NCBI GenBank assembly: GCA_002453475.1
Contig: DKGY01000102.1
Location: 15,901 to 29,465, forward strand
Direction: 5' to 3'
Origin: Clostridium sp. UBA6758
Lineage (GTDB): Bacteria > Bacillota > Clostridia > Clostridiales > Clostridiaceae
Length of the DNA stretch: 13,565 nucleotides
A model generated the notes under the pieces. The model saw only the letters and a list, made by a program, of their open reading frames with translations, made no database searches and had not been told where the DNA came from. The translations under genes were made by a program, and so were the position numbers. Shown here in pieces: positions 7,057-13,565 of this stretch (positions within the stretch are counted from its first letter, which is position 1; the number at the start of each line of letters is the position of its first letter).

Positions 7057-7110
7057 GAATAAAATAAAAGTATAGTATTTACTATATTTTCATTATGTAA
7101 GGAGATAATT

Positions 7111-8016
7111 ATGGAAGATATAACTTCTCTCAATAATTGTAATATGTGCCCTCGTAATTGCAGTATAAATAGAAATTCTGGAAAATTAGGCTTTTGTAAG
7201 AGTGGACCTAAGATAAAGATGGCTAAGGCCTATGGACATATGTGGGAAGAGCCATGTATATCTGGAACCAAAGGTTCTGGTACAGTTTTCTTTTCAAACT
7301 GTAACCTTAGATGTGTATTTTGTCAAAATCATGATATTAGTCAGTCTGGCATAGGTAAGGACGTTTCAGTAGAAAGATTAAGTGAAATATTCTTAGAGCA
7401 ACAAGCGAAAGGATACCATAATATAAATTTAGTTAATCCTACTCACTATATACCTCAAATAATAATTGCTTTAGATAAAGCCAAAGAAAATGGACTAAAT
7501 ATCCCTGTAGTCTATAATTCCAATGGTTATGAAAACGTAGAAAGCATTAAAGCTCTTAAAGGATATATAGACGTGTATATTCCTGATTTAAAGTATTTTA
7601 ACGATAAATATGCAATAAAGTATTCTTCTGCTCCTAATTATTTCAGCATTGCATCAAATGTTATTGAGGAAATGGTGGATCAAGTAGGTATCCCCATATT
7701 TAATGATGAAGAAATTATGATTAGAGGTGTTATCGTAAGACATTTAATGCTCCCTGGACTTTTATTCGACTCTAAAAAAATAGTAGATTACATATATAAA
7801 ACCTTTGGAGATTCAGTATACTTAAGTCTAATGAATCAGTATACACCTATGTTTAAAGCAGTAGAATATGTTGAAATTAATAAACCTCTTAACCCTAGCC
7901 ATTATGACTCCTTAATAGATTACTGTGTAGATCTAGGTTACAAAAATGCCTTTATCCAAGAATCTGGTTCTAACTCAACAGTTTATGTACCAGATTTCAA
8001 TCTACAAGGGATTTAA
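7111..8016 (+). CDS. COG1313-type radical SAM Fe-S protein (PflX/pyruvate-formate-lyase-activase-like), function unknown
   Basis: The 301-residue protein has the radical SAM CxxxCxxC motif at Cys64, Cys68 and Cys71 (SNCNLRCVFCQNH), which holds the 4Fe-4S cluster that cleaves S-adenosylmethionine. An N-terminal cysteine set, CNMCPRNC...GFC (Cys10, 13, 17 and 29), probably binds a second metal or Fe-S cluster. This N-terminal motif is typical of COG1313, the uncharacterised relatives of pyruvate formate-lyase activase. Further family-like stretches are NLVNPTHY (121-128), YNSNGYE (165-171) and VIVRHLMLPG (207-216). AAGGAG (7099-7104) precedes the ATG. No glycyl-radical enzyme or obvious partner is adjacent. 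It ends at a strong hairpin shared with the convergent sensor operon. Confidence 0.8.
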   Translation: MEDITSLNNCNMCPRNCSINRNSGKLGFCKSGPKIKMAKAYGHMWEEPCISGTKGSGTVFFSNCNLRCVFCQNHDISQSGIGKDVSVERLSEIFLEQQAKGYHNINLVNPTHYIPQIIIALDKAKENGLNIPVVYNSNGYENVESIKALKGYIDVYIPDLKYFNDKYAIKYSSAPNYFSIASNVIEEMVDQVGIPIFNDEEIMIRGVIVRHLMLPGLLFDSKKIVDYIYKTFGDSVYLSLMNQYTPMFKAVEYVEINKPLNPSHYDSLIDYCVDLGYKNAFIQESGSNSTVYVPDFNLQGI

Positions 8017-8060
8017 AACTCGAATATAATAAGGCTCTTTAAAAGTCATAAAACTAAGCA

Positions 8061-8117
8061 AATAAAAAGCATTCTTAAGTAAAATCTCATGAACTTTACC
8101 TTAAGAATGCTTTTATC
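8061..8117. terminator. Bidirectional terminator between the radical SAM gene and the sensor operon
   Basis: Arms 8065-8078 and 8101-8114 pair perfectly over 14 bp. After one bulged C at 8100, a further 5 bp pair (8079-8083 with 8095-8099). T-rich tails flank both sides: CTTTTATCATT on the plus strand and GCTTTTTATTT on the minus strand. It sits between convergent stop codons. Confidence 0.85.
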
Positions 8118-8122
8118 ATTAA

Positions 8123-9901
8123 TTATACATCTAGTGTACTTCCAAAGTATTCTGTAATTCTTTGAACCTCACCTATAGCATCTGTAAGTTTAATCATTTC
8201 ATCAGTATAGGTATTTACACTAGCACTAACTTCTTGAGATGATGCAGAATTCTCTTCTGCAATAGCTGCTAATGACTCCACATTGTCATACATACCTTCT
8301 ATAGCTTCAACTTCTCTACCTAAATCATTTATTGTAGAAATCATTGATTCTGATACTTTATCAATAGCAGTAGTAGTACCAGCACTTATATCTCTAATTC
8401 TTTCTAATCCATCAGTTTGTTTTTCAAGTGCCACGTACTGTTCATCTATACTATCTACAGTATATTTTATGTCCTCCGCAAATTCTTTAAGATTTAAATT
8501 AATTTCTTCAACAGCATCTTTAGTTTGTTCTGCAAGCTTTCTTACCTCTTCTGCAACAACAGCAAAGCCTCTACCATGTTCTCCAGCTCTAGCTGCTTCT
8601 ATAGAAGCATTTAATGCTAAAAGATTTGTCATGTCAGAAATTTGAGCTACTATTGATACTATATTAGTAATATCACTAGCTTTATTATTTAACTTAATTC
8701 CGGTTTCTTTTACCTCTTGGAACTTGTCTAATGTCTTTTGAATATTATTACTTACAGTCTTTATCTCATCAAATCCAGCAGTAATTTTCATTATGGTATC
8801 TTCCATAGCTAACTTGTTTTCATTTTCACTATTTACTAAATTATTTAGTGCTCTAATATTATCATTTAATCCCGATGCTACTCTCTCTGTATTATTAGCT
8901 TGATCCACACTAGTTTCTGACATTTGTTCTACTACTGTAGATATTTCTTTAGATGAGGCTTCCATTACGTCTGAAATGGCTTTAACTTTATTAAGATATT
9001 CTACCATCTCGCTAACATTAGCATCAAACTCTGTCATATCCATTGAAGAAGTATTAGCACCTGACTTAATAGCTTCATATAATCCTTCAAGCTCGTCCTT
9101 AGTGCTAATAGCATCATATGCCATTTCCTTGTTTTCTTGTAATCTAGTCATAGTTTTAACAGGACTTAATAATAAATATGTACCTATAAAGGTTACTACT
9201 GTAGCTAAGGCTGTAATTCCTAAAGCTGGAACCATACTTTCAACTCCAAGTATTAACATTGATCCAATAAGAGTTAGTATAAAAGTAAATATTGACGCTT
9301 TAGCTGACAATGATTTTATAAATCCAAAGGATAAAATTTTATTAAAGCCATAACTTTTTCTGCTACTTATTTCTTTTTCAAAAGTCATTTCCACTTTCAT
9401 CACATCTCCAGATTTTTCTAAAATTTCATATTCTAATGATTCACCAAAATAATCAAAAGTTCCTTCAAGCATACCTAAGAAATAATCAAACATCCTTCTC
9501 CTAGATGAATAAGTCATCACTGCTTTTCTTTTAGATGTCTGAACAATATCTACCGCAGGTGGCTTAGCTCCAGTAATTTTCTTAGTTATTGCTATATGTA
9601 TATCACTCAGTGATTTTAAAAATTCATATGCACTTTTCTTTTTAAAGTACACTGGATATACATTAACAAATGATTGTATATTGTCTTTTCCTATCTCATT
9701 CCATAACTTCTCTTTAGTTAAACTTCTAGTTTCTGATAGTTTTGATATAAATTTAGCTATTACTTTATCGTCAACTTCTTCTAGTGGAGAAAATATCTTA
9801 TTTGTCTTCCACCCTGCATGATTCATAGCCTCATTCACTTGTGAATCATTATATAGTTTTCTACAAGTATTTAGCCATATTGATACAACTGTGCCTTTCA
9901 T
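8123..9901 (-). CDS. H-NOX (heme NO/O2-binding) sensor fused to a methyl-accepting chemotaxis domain
   Basis: The 592-residue fusion has an N-terminal H-NOX domain (1-175), two membrane helices (about 202-220 and 224-246) with a very short outside loop, a linker, and an MCP signalling coiled coil. The conserved hairpin tip is about 418-452 ([20 protein letters not shown]). Heme-binding residues are present: proximal His102, Pro115 and the YxSxR propionate clamp (Tyr131, Ser133, Arg135). The distal residues Trp9, Asn74 and Tyr140 match those of the O2-binding H-NOX of Caldanaerobacter (Thermoanaerobacter) tengcongensis position for position. Both domains are cytoplasmic. The expected role is gas-dependent control of the CheA/flagellar pathway; clostridial members are known very tight NO binders. 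GAGGGG (9910-9915) precedes the ATG. The gene begins 34 nt after the histidine kinase, with no terminator between. Confidence 0.93.
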   Translation of the reverse strand: MKGTVVSIWLNTCRKLYNDSQVNEAMNHAGWKTNKIFSPLEEVDDKVIAKFISKLSETRSLTKEKLWNEIGKDNIQSFVNVYPVYFKKKSAYEFLKSLSDIHIAITKKITGAKPPAVDIVQTSKRKAVMTYSSRRRMFDYFLGMLEGTFDYFGESLEYEILEKSGDVMKVEMTFEKEISSRKSYGFNKILSFGFIKSLSAKASIFTFILTLIGSMLILGVESMVPALGITALATVVTFIGTYLLLSPVKTMTRLQENKEMAYDAISTKDELEGLYEAIKSGANTSSMDMTEFDANVSEMVEYLNKVKAISDVMEASSKEISTVVEQMSETSVDQANNTERVASGLNDNIRALNNLVNSENENKLAMEDTIMKITAGFDEIKTVSNNIQKTLDKFQEVKETGIKLNNKASDITNIVSIVAQISDMTNLLALNASIEAARAGEHGRGFAVVAEEVRKLAEQTKDAVEEINLNLKEFAEDIKYTVDSIDEQYVALEKQTDGLERIRDISAGTTTAIDKVSESMISTINDLGREVEAIEGMYDNVESLAAIAEENSASSQEVSASVNTYTDEMIKLTDAIGEVQRITEYFGSTLDV

Positions 9902-9935
9902 AATTAATACCCCTCTTTTCTATGGCTATAGCATA

Positions 9936-11447
9936 TTAGCACTTATTTGGCAATACAAAATAGAATTTTACGCCTCTTCTTGTATTTTCAACTCCATATT
10001 GACCACCATGCAAATCTACTATATTTTTAACAATTGATAGTCCAAGTCCTGTGCCGCCATCCTTCCTATTTCTTGACTTATCTATCTTATAGAATTTATC
10101 CCATATCTTATCTACTTCTTCTTCATTAATAAGCTCACCTGTATTTTCAAAAGATATTTGAGTCATATTCCCTTTTGGGTACATTTCAACAAATATACTT
10201 CCCTCGCAGGGAGTATGTCTTACGGCATTAGTAAGGAAGTTGGTTATTACTTGTTCTATCTTAAATACATCTCCATAAATTTGTTTCTCATATAGATTCA
10301 TATCTATTTTTACATTCTTATTATCGATACTATGATGTAATTTCTTTACAACATTTTTTACTAAATTATCAATAAAAAACAATTCTTTATTAAGTATCAC
10401 TTTTCCACTTTCCAAAGATGATATTTGAAGCATATCTCTAACTAAATTATTCATCTTATCAGATTCTTCTATAATTACATTTAACGATGAGTCCATATTT
10501 CCCTCTAAAAATACTCCATCCTTAATACCTTCTGCATATCCTTTTACTAAAGTAATAGGAGTTTTTAACTCATGAGATACGTCTGCTATAAATTCTTTTC
10601 TCATAGTCTCAATTTCTCTTTCTCTTTCGATATCATCTTGTAGCTTTCTATTTGCTTCTTTTAAAGAATTTAAAGAGCTATCTAAGTTTTGTCCTAAAAA
10701 ATTTAACGTCTCTCCAAGATTTCCAATTTCATCTTCATATACTATAGTACACCTTTTACTAAAATCTAAATTACTCATTTTTACAGCCACTTTATTTATT
10801 TCTCTTAATGGTTTTGTGATAAGTTTAGAATATATTAAAGCTAATGCAACTATTACTACTATAGCACCCACGTAAAAATACTTATAAAATATACCTATAA
10901 CATCCATGGCTTCTTTTACATATTGTAAAGATGTAAAACCAACTATTATATTATTTTCATACAGAATAGCAGAGGCTAAATATTTAGTGTTTTCTCCATC
11001 CTTAAATGAAATAGTCACCTGTTTTTTATTAAGCATTTCACTTAATAACTCAGGATCCGCCTTTATGGTTTTAATAATATAGTTAAATATTTCTGTATTT
11101 TTTTTATCTATAATTTCTGAATCAGTATTAATTGTTAATATTAAATTACTTTGCATGTTAACTACACCTATAGATGTATTATAATTAGTATCAAACTTCT
11201 TAATACTCTCTGCTATTTCACCTTCATCCTTTGGATTACTTAGTGTATCTCTAAATTTTATCACATTACTCTTAATATCATTTTCTTTTTTATCATTATA
11301 TATCTTTTCAAATAATATTCTTTGACTTAATAGAGTAATGGTTAAAAATGCTATAAAAACCAAAGTAGTTACAGCAAACATTTTTATTGTAATGCTTTTT
11401 TCTATATTCCCTTTTATTCTTTTATAGTAGTTAATTATTATATTCAT
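9936..11447 (-). CDS. Membrane-bound HAMP sensor histidine kinase
   Basis: The 503-residue class I histidine kinase has transmembrane helix 1 (about 21-41), an extracellular sensor region of about 145 residues (45-188), helix 2 (190-208) and a HAMP domain (209-262). A helical linker leads to the dimerisation domain with the phospho-acceptor in SHELKTP (His292). The ATPase domain carries the N box NFLTNAVRHT (403-412), G1 ENTG (435-438) and G2 GGTGLGLS (464-471). All catalytic motifs look intact. Its ATG begins 1 nt after the stop codon of the response regulator gene, with AGAGGT just upstream inside that gene's end, so translation is probably coupled. The extracellular domain resembles small CACHE/PAS-like sensors only loosely; its ligand is unknown. 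Confidence 0.93.
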   Translation of the reverse strand: MNIIINYYKRIKGNIEKSITIKMFAVTTLVFIAFLTITLLSQRILFEKIYNDKKENDIKSNVIKFRDTLSNPKDEGEIAESIKKFDTNYNTSIGVVNMQSNLILTINTDSEIIDKKNTEIFNYIIKTIKADPELLSEMLNKKQVTISFKDGENTKYLASAILYENNIIVGFTSLQYVKEAMDVIGIFYKYFYVGAIVVIVALALIYSKLITKPLREINKVAVKMSNLDFSKRCTIVYEDEIGNLGETLNFLGQNLDSSLNSLKEANRKLQDDIEREREIETMRKEFIADVSHELKTPITLVKGYAEGIKDGVFLEGNMDSSLNVIIEESDKMNNLVRDMLQISSLESGKVILNKELFFIDNLVKNVVKKLHHSIDNKNVKIDMNLYEKQIYGDVFKIEQVITNFLTNAVRHTPCEGSIFVEMYPKGNMTQISFENTGELINEEEVDKIWDKFYKIDKSRNRKDGGTGLGLSIVKNIVDLHGGQYGVENTRRGVKFYFVLPNKC

Positions 11448-11448
11448 C

Positions 11449-12126
11449 TTAAACCTCTATCTTATAACCAAAGCCTCTTACTGTAACTATAACTTTATTC
11501 ATGTGCTTTAGCTTCTCTCTTAGTCTCTTAATAGTAGTATCAACAACCCTTATGTCTCCTTCAAAATCATAACCCCATATTTTAGTAAGAATTTGATCTC
11601 TAGTAAGAACTATATTTTTATTTTTCAGGAAATATATTAGTAAAGAAAACTCCGTTGGTGAAAGATTAATATCTTCATCACCTACCATAACCCTATGACT
11701 TTCTTCATCTATGTAAAGACTCTCTATAATAATTCCTGTACTTTTATCTATACTACTGCCATAGGTCCTCTTTATTAATGCTTTAATTTTAGCTACTAAA
11801 ACTTTTGGACTAAAGGGCTTTGTTTCATAATTGTCTGCACCGAACCCTAATGCTAAAAGCTTATCTTCTTCTTCTTCCTTTGCGCTGAGCATTATTACTG
11901 GTACGTTCCATCTATTTCTTATAACCTTTAATGTCTCAAATCCATCTAAAATTGGCATCATTATATCTAGTACTACTAAATTTACTGATTCTCTCTCCAT
12001 AATCTTTATAGCTTCTTTACCGTTGGAACTATGTAATATATTAAATCCTTCCTTTTTCAAATAAGCATCTAATAAATTTCTAATGTTTTCTTCATCATCA
12101 ACTAATAATATATTTATATTATCCAT
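11449..12126 (-). CDS. OmpR/PhoB-family response regulator (DNA-binding)
   Basis: The 225-residue protein has a receiver domain (about 3-117) and a winged-helix DNA-binding domain (about 133-225). Receiver residues, numbered from the chosen start, are the acidic pair Asp10/Asp11, phospho-acceptor Asp54 (VVLDIMMP), switch Ser81 and Lys103 (ETKPF). The helix-turn-helix part holds LSPTEFSLL, LTRDQIL and RVVDTTIKRLREKL, ending VRGFGYKIEV. The start at 12126 is preferred over the ATG at 12132 because AAGGAGA (12134-12140) is only about 2 nt from the latter but 8 nt from the former. It is the first gene of the operon with the kinase and the H-NOX chemoreceptor. One unusual residue is Asn where most family members have Asp in GADNYETKPF. 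Confidence 0.93.
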   Translation of the reverse strand: MDNINILLVDDEENIRNLLDAYLKKEGFNILHSSNGKEAIKIMERESVNLVVLDIMMPILDGFETLKVIRNRWNVPVIMLSAKEEEEDKLLALGFGADNYETKPFSPKVLVAKIKALIKRTYGSSIDKSTGIIIESLYIDEESHRVMVGDEDINLSPTEFSLLIYFLKNKNIVLTRDQILTKIWGYDFEGDIRVVDTTIKRLREKLKHMNKVIVTVRGFGYKIEV

Positions 12127-12133
12127 ACCCATA

Positions 12134-12140
12134 TCTCCTT
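12134..12140 (-). promoter_or_regulatory. Ribosome binding site deciding the response-regulator start
   Basis: AAGGAGA on the minus strand lies about 8 nt before the ATG at 12126, a normal distance. It almost abuts the ATG at 12132. The start two codons downstream is therefore the likely one. Confidence 0.7.
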
Positions 12141-12158
12141 GTATCTTTCTTCTTAATC

Positions 12159-12191
12159 ATAATTATACCTTATTTTATACTGTATAATTAT
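12159..12191 (-). promoter_or_regulatory. Promoter/operator-like region upstream of the response regulator
   Basis: The sequence holds a minus-strand TATAAT (12162-12167) without a clear -35. A perfect 13-bp palindrome TTATAC-T-GTATAA lies at 12175-12187, and 10-bp inverted arms are at 12159-12168 and 12182-12191. Such symmetry just before a regulator gene could be an autoregulatory site, but the region is extremely AT-rich and chance repeats are common. Confidence 0.35.
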
Positions 12192-12238
12192 TTACTTATA
12201 CACTTTATTAAAATATTTCTTATATTATTTTTATACAT

Positions 12239-12271
12239 AAAAATGAACTTCGAGTTAAATTCGAAGTCCAT
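12239..12271 (-). terminator. Terminator of the SleC-like gene
   Basis: Arms 12243-12253 and 12261-12271 form an 11-bp stem with a 7-nt loop. The single non-Watson-Crick pair is G-U on the minus strand only. Five Us follow (12239-12243). It lies 16 nt past the stop codon and separates this gene from the downstream sensor operon. Confidence 0.88.
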
Positions 12272-12286
12272 TAACAGATTATATAT

Positions 12287-13565
12287 TTAATTTTTAGGAT
12301 ATTTTATTCTAGGTAAATCCCATGGATCCTTATATGGCCAATGTGGAACAAAGTATGAGTATTCAACTTCTTCCTCGTGAACACTTCTTAGTTCTGCAAT
12401 TTTAGTTACCCCTGTATATATAGCTGAAATCTTATACCATGTAGCATAATCTACTTCACCTGTCTGTGGAAGCCCAAATACCTGTTGAAATACCCTTACT
12501 TGCTCAGCAGTTGTCGGACCATATCTTCCATCTACAGCAACTTTAGGTATTAAAGGATAATTTTGAGCTATTCTATTTAAAAATGTTTGAGTGGTTCTAA
12601 CTGGCTCTCCACTAGCTCCCTGTCGTAAAGTAAAACCTGGATATGACCTTGGACTACCTGAAACCTTTTCAGCTCTTTCAAGGACTATATCATTTCCATA
12701 GAAATTTCTTAATATATCATATGGTATATATCCTCTATCACCTAAATCCTTACTCCCCCACTGTGTAAGCCATCCTGGACACTGAACATTTCTTCCATCA
12801 CAGTATTGTGTAAGCAAAGGTTGTTTAGCTCCTGTCCTCTTCACATAGGTAGCAAATATTTCATCTACTATCCTACCTATGTTATCAAATATGTTTCTTC
12901 CATAAACAAAAGCCTGATCATAAGCTGTAGAGTTTGTTACATCAAAGTTAAATCCCTTGCTTCTATACCATTCTGTGTATATTCTATTTAGTGTAAATGA
13001 AATAATACAATATACATTTGCCCTTATAGTTGCCTCTGGCCATGTTGCATAAATTTCACAACTAGCCACATTTTTTATATAATCTCTATATGGAATAGTA
13101 TAATTTGGGGCTGCTGAATTAGTTGGTGTACCTGCATGTACTATTATAAATTCTGGTACAACTGGCTCTGGTAGAACCACAAAGCCACTTGGTGGAGGTG
13201 GCAATGGTTTATCCGGATCTTCAGGTATCTTAGGTGGAAAATCTCCAAATTGAACATTAGGCGGAATTTCTATAACTCTGACTACCTGTACCTCTTCCGC
13301 CTCTGTTTCTCTAGCAAGAGTTGTTGGAATTAGATTACATATCTGTAATGCTGTTCGTCGTGGCAATATCTGACACCCTCTTACAACTACATCATCAAAC
13401 CCTTCTGCAGTTACTGCTATATCATAAAGTGCATAAGGTATTAAAGTATTCTCAGGGTTTAATGATCTTTCTATGTCCGGGGTTTCTACTTCTATAGTAG
13501 CTGTTTGCCCTTCTGTATCGGTTGTAAGTGCTGCAACTTGTTCTCTAGTTTCTCCCTCTGCTCTT
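12287..13565 (-). CDS. SleC-like spore cortex-lytic enzyme (SpoIID/LytB domain plus peptidoglycan-binding domain), 5' end beyond the window
   Basis: The frame stays open to the window edge, giving 425 visible residues; the TTG at 13366 is an internal leucine, not the start. The order is: a beta-rich N-terminal pro-region (visible 1-85, e.g. TLIPYALYDIAVTAEGF), an acidic stretch, a proline-rich linker (about 101-138), a SpoIID/LytB-type hydrolase domain (about 140-292) with the probable catalytic Glu170 in NVASCEIY, and a peptidoglycan-binding domain (about 313-380). SleC enzymes of clostridia have this layout and digest spore cortex during germination after protease activation; the linker before LPEPVVPEF is where propeptide cleavage would be expected. 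About 425 residues is close to full SleC length, so only a short N-terminus is missing. Whether it is SleC itself or a paralogue is not settled. Confidence 0.85.
   Translation of the reverse strand, partial: RAEGETREQVAALTTDTEGQTATIEVETPDIERSLNPENTLIPYALYDIAVTAEGFDDVVVRGCQILPRRTALQICNLIPTTLARETEAEEVQVVRVIEIPPNVQFGDFPPKIPEDPDKPLPPPPSGFVVLPEPVVPEFIIVHAGTPTNSAAPNYTIPYRDYIKNVASCEIYATWPEATIRANVYCIISFTLNRIYTEWYRSKGFNFDVTNSTAYDQAFVYGRNIFDNIGRIVDEIFATYVKRTGAKQPLLTQYCDGRNVQCPGWLTQWGSKDLGDRGYIPYDILRNFYGNDIVLERAEKVSGSPRSYPGFTLRQGASGEPVRTTQTFLNRIAQNYPLIPKVAVDGRYGPTTAEQVRVFQQVFGLPQTGEVDYATWYKISAIYTGVTKIAELRSVHEEEVEYSYFVPHWPYKDPWDLPRIKYPKN

Noticed and set aside
8283..9353. Two plus-strand open frames (8283-8645 and 8976-9353) inside the chemoreceptor gene
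   Set aside because: They are antisense to well-conserved MCP and membrane/linker sequence and are Ser/Leu-rich, as expected for shadows of AT-rich genes.
9902..9935. A terminator between the kinase and chemoreceptor genes
   Set aside because: Only a GCTATAGC palindrome without a stable stem or U-run is present, so co-transcription is more likely.
11831..12064. Plus-strand frame inside the response regulator gene
   Set aside because: It is the reverse of the conserved receiver domain and has a Ser-rich, low-complexity product.
12806..12991. Plus-strand frame inside the SleC-like gene
   Set aside because: It is antisense to the SpoIID-type domain and has no ribosome binding site.
13364..13366. 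TTG as the start codon of the SleC-like protein
   Set aside because: The frame stays open for 66 more codons to the window edge, and those residues read like the SleC pro-region (TLIPYALYDIAVTAEGF). The TTG has no ribosome binding site.

Overview
The window looks like chromosomal DNA from an anaerobic, spore-forming Clostridium (sensu stricto type). The DNA is very AT-rich, ribosome binding sites are strong GGAGG/GGGGG types, and there are AT-rich Rho-independent terminators. The gene set fits too: an H-NOX/MCP fusion, a SleC-type spore cortex-lytic enzyme and a YkvI protein. No insertion sequence, CRISPR array, rRNA or tRNA was seen. All intergenic gaps are under 300 bases.

Layout from left to right. 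Bases 1-147 hold no gene, only the terminator of the ABC-F gene (148-1704, minus). A divergent promoter region follows, then an RlmI-type 23S rRNA cytosine methyltransferase (1945-3120, plus). This converges on a small orphan holin-like gene (3197-3451, minus) across a long shared hairpin. A 65-residue two-helix membrane protein (3727-3924, plus) converges on a two-gene minus-strand operon, mnmL/ytqA (radical SAM tRNA-modification enzyme, 5662-4727) followed by comB (2-phosphosulfolactate phosphatase family, 4690-3974). The terminator of that operon lies inside the 3' end of the small gene. A YkvI-type membrane protein with a TTG start (5886-6956, plus) has a DnaA-box-like repeat cluster upstream. 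It is followed by a COG1313-type radical SAM protein (7111-8016, plus).

The right part is a minus-strand signalling operon: an OmpR-type response regulator (12126-11449), a HAMP histidine kinase (11447-9936) and an H-NOX heme gas sensor fused to a chemotaxis signalling domain (9901-8123). The first two are separated by 1 nt and the third follows after 34 nt. The H-NOX domain keeps the proximal His102, the YxSxR heme-propionate motif and the Trp9/Asn74/Tyr140 distal pocket of O2-binding H-NOX proteins. It is therefore predicted to steer motility in response to O2 or NO. Upstream of the operon, behind its own terminator, is a SleC-like spore cortex-lytic enzyme that runs off the right edge (12287-13565, minus, N-terminus missing).

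Functionally this is a mosaic of housekeeping translation genes (ABC-F, RlmI, MnmL), spore-linked genes (SleC-like, possibly ComB), uncharacterised Fe-S and membrane proteins, and one coherent gas-sensing operon, which is the most interesting unit. I did not find convincing evidence of a wholly new multi-gene system. All functional calls rest on motifs read by eye and recalled family knowledge; no searches were run.
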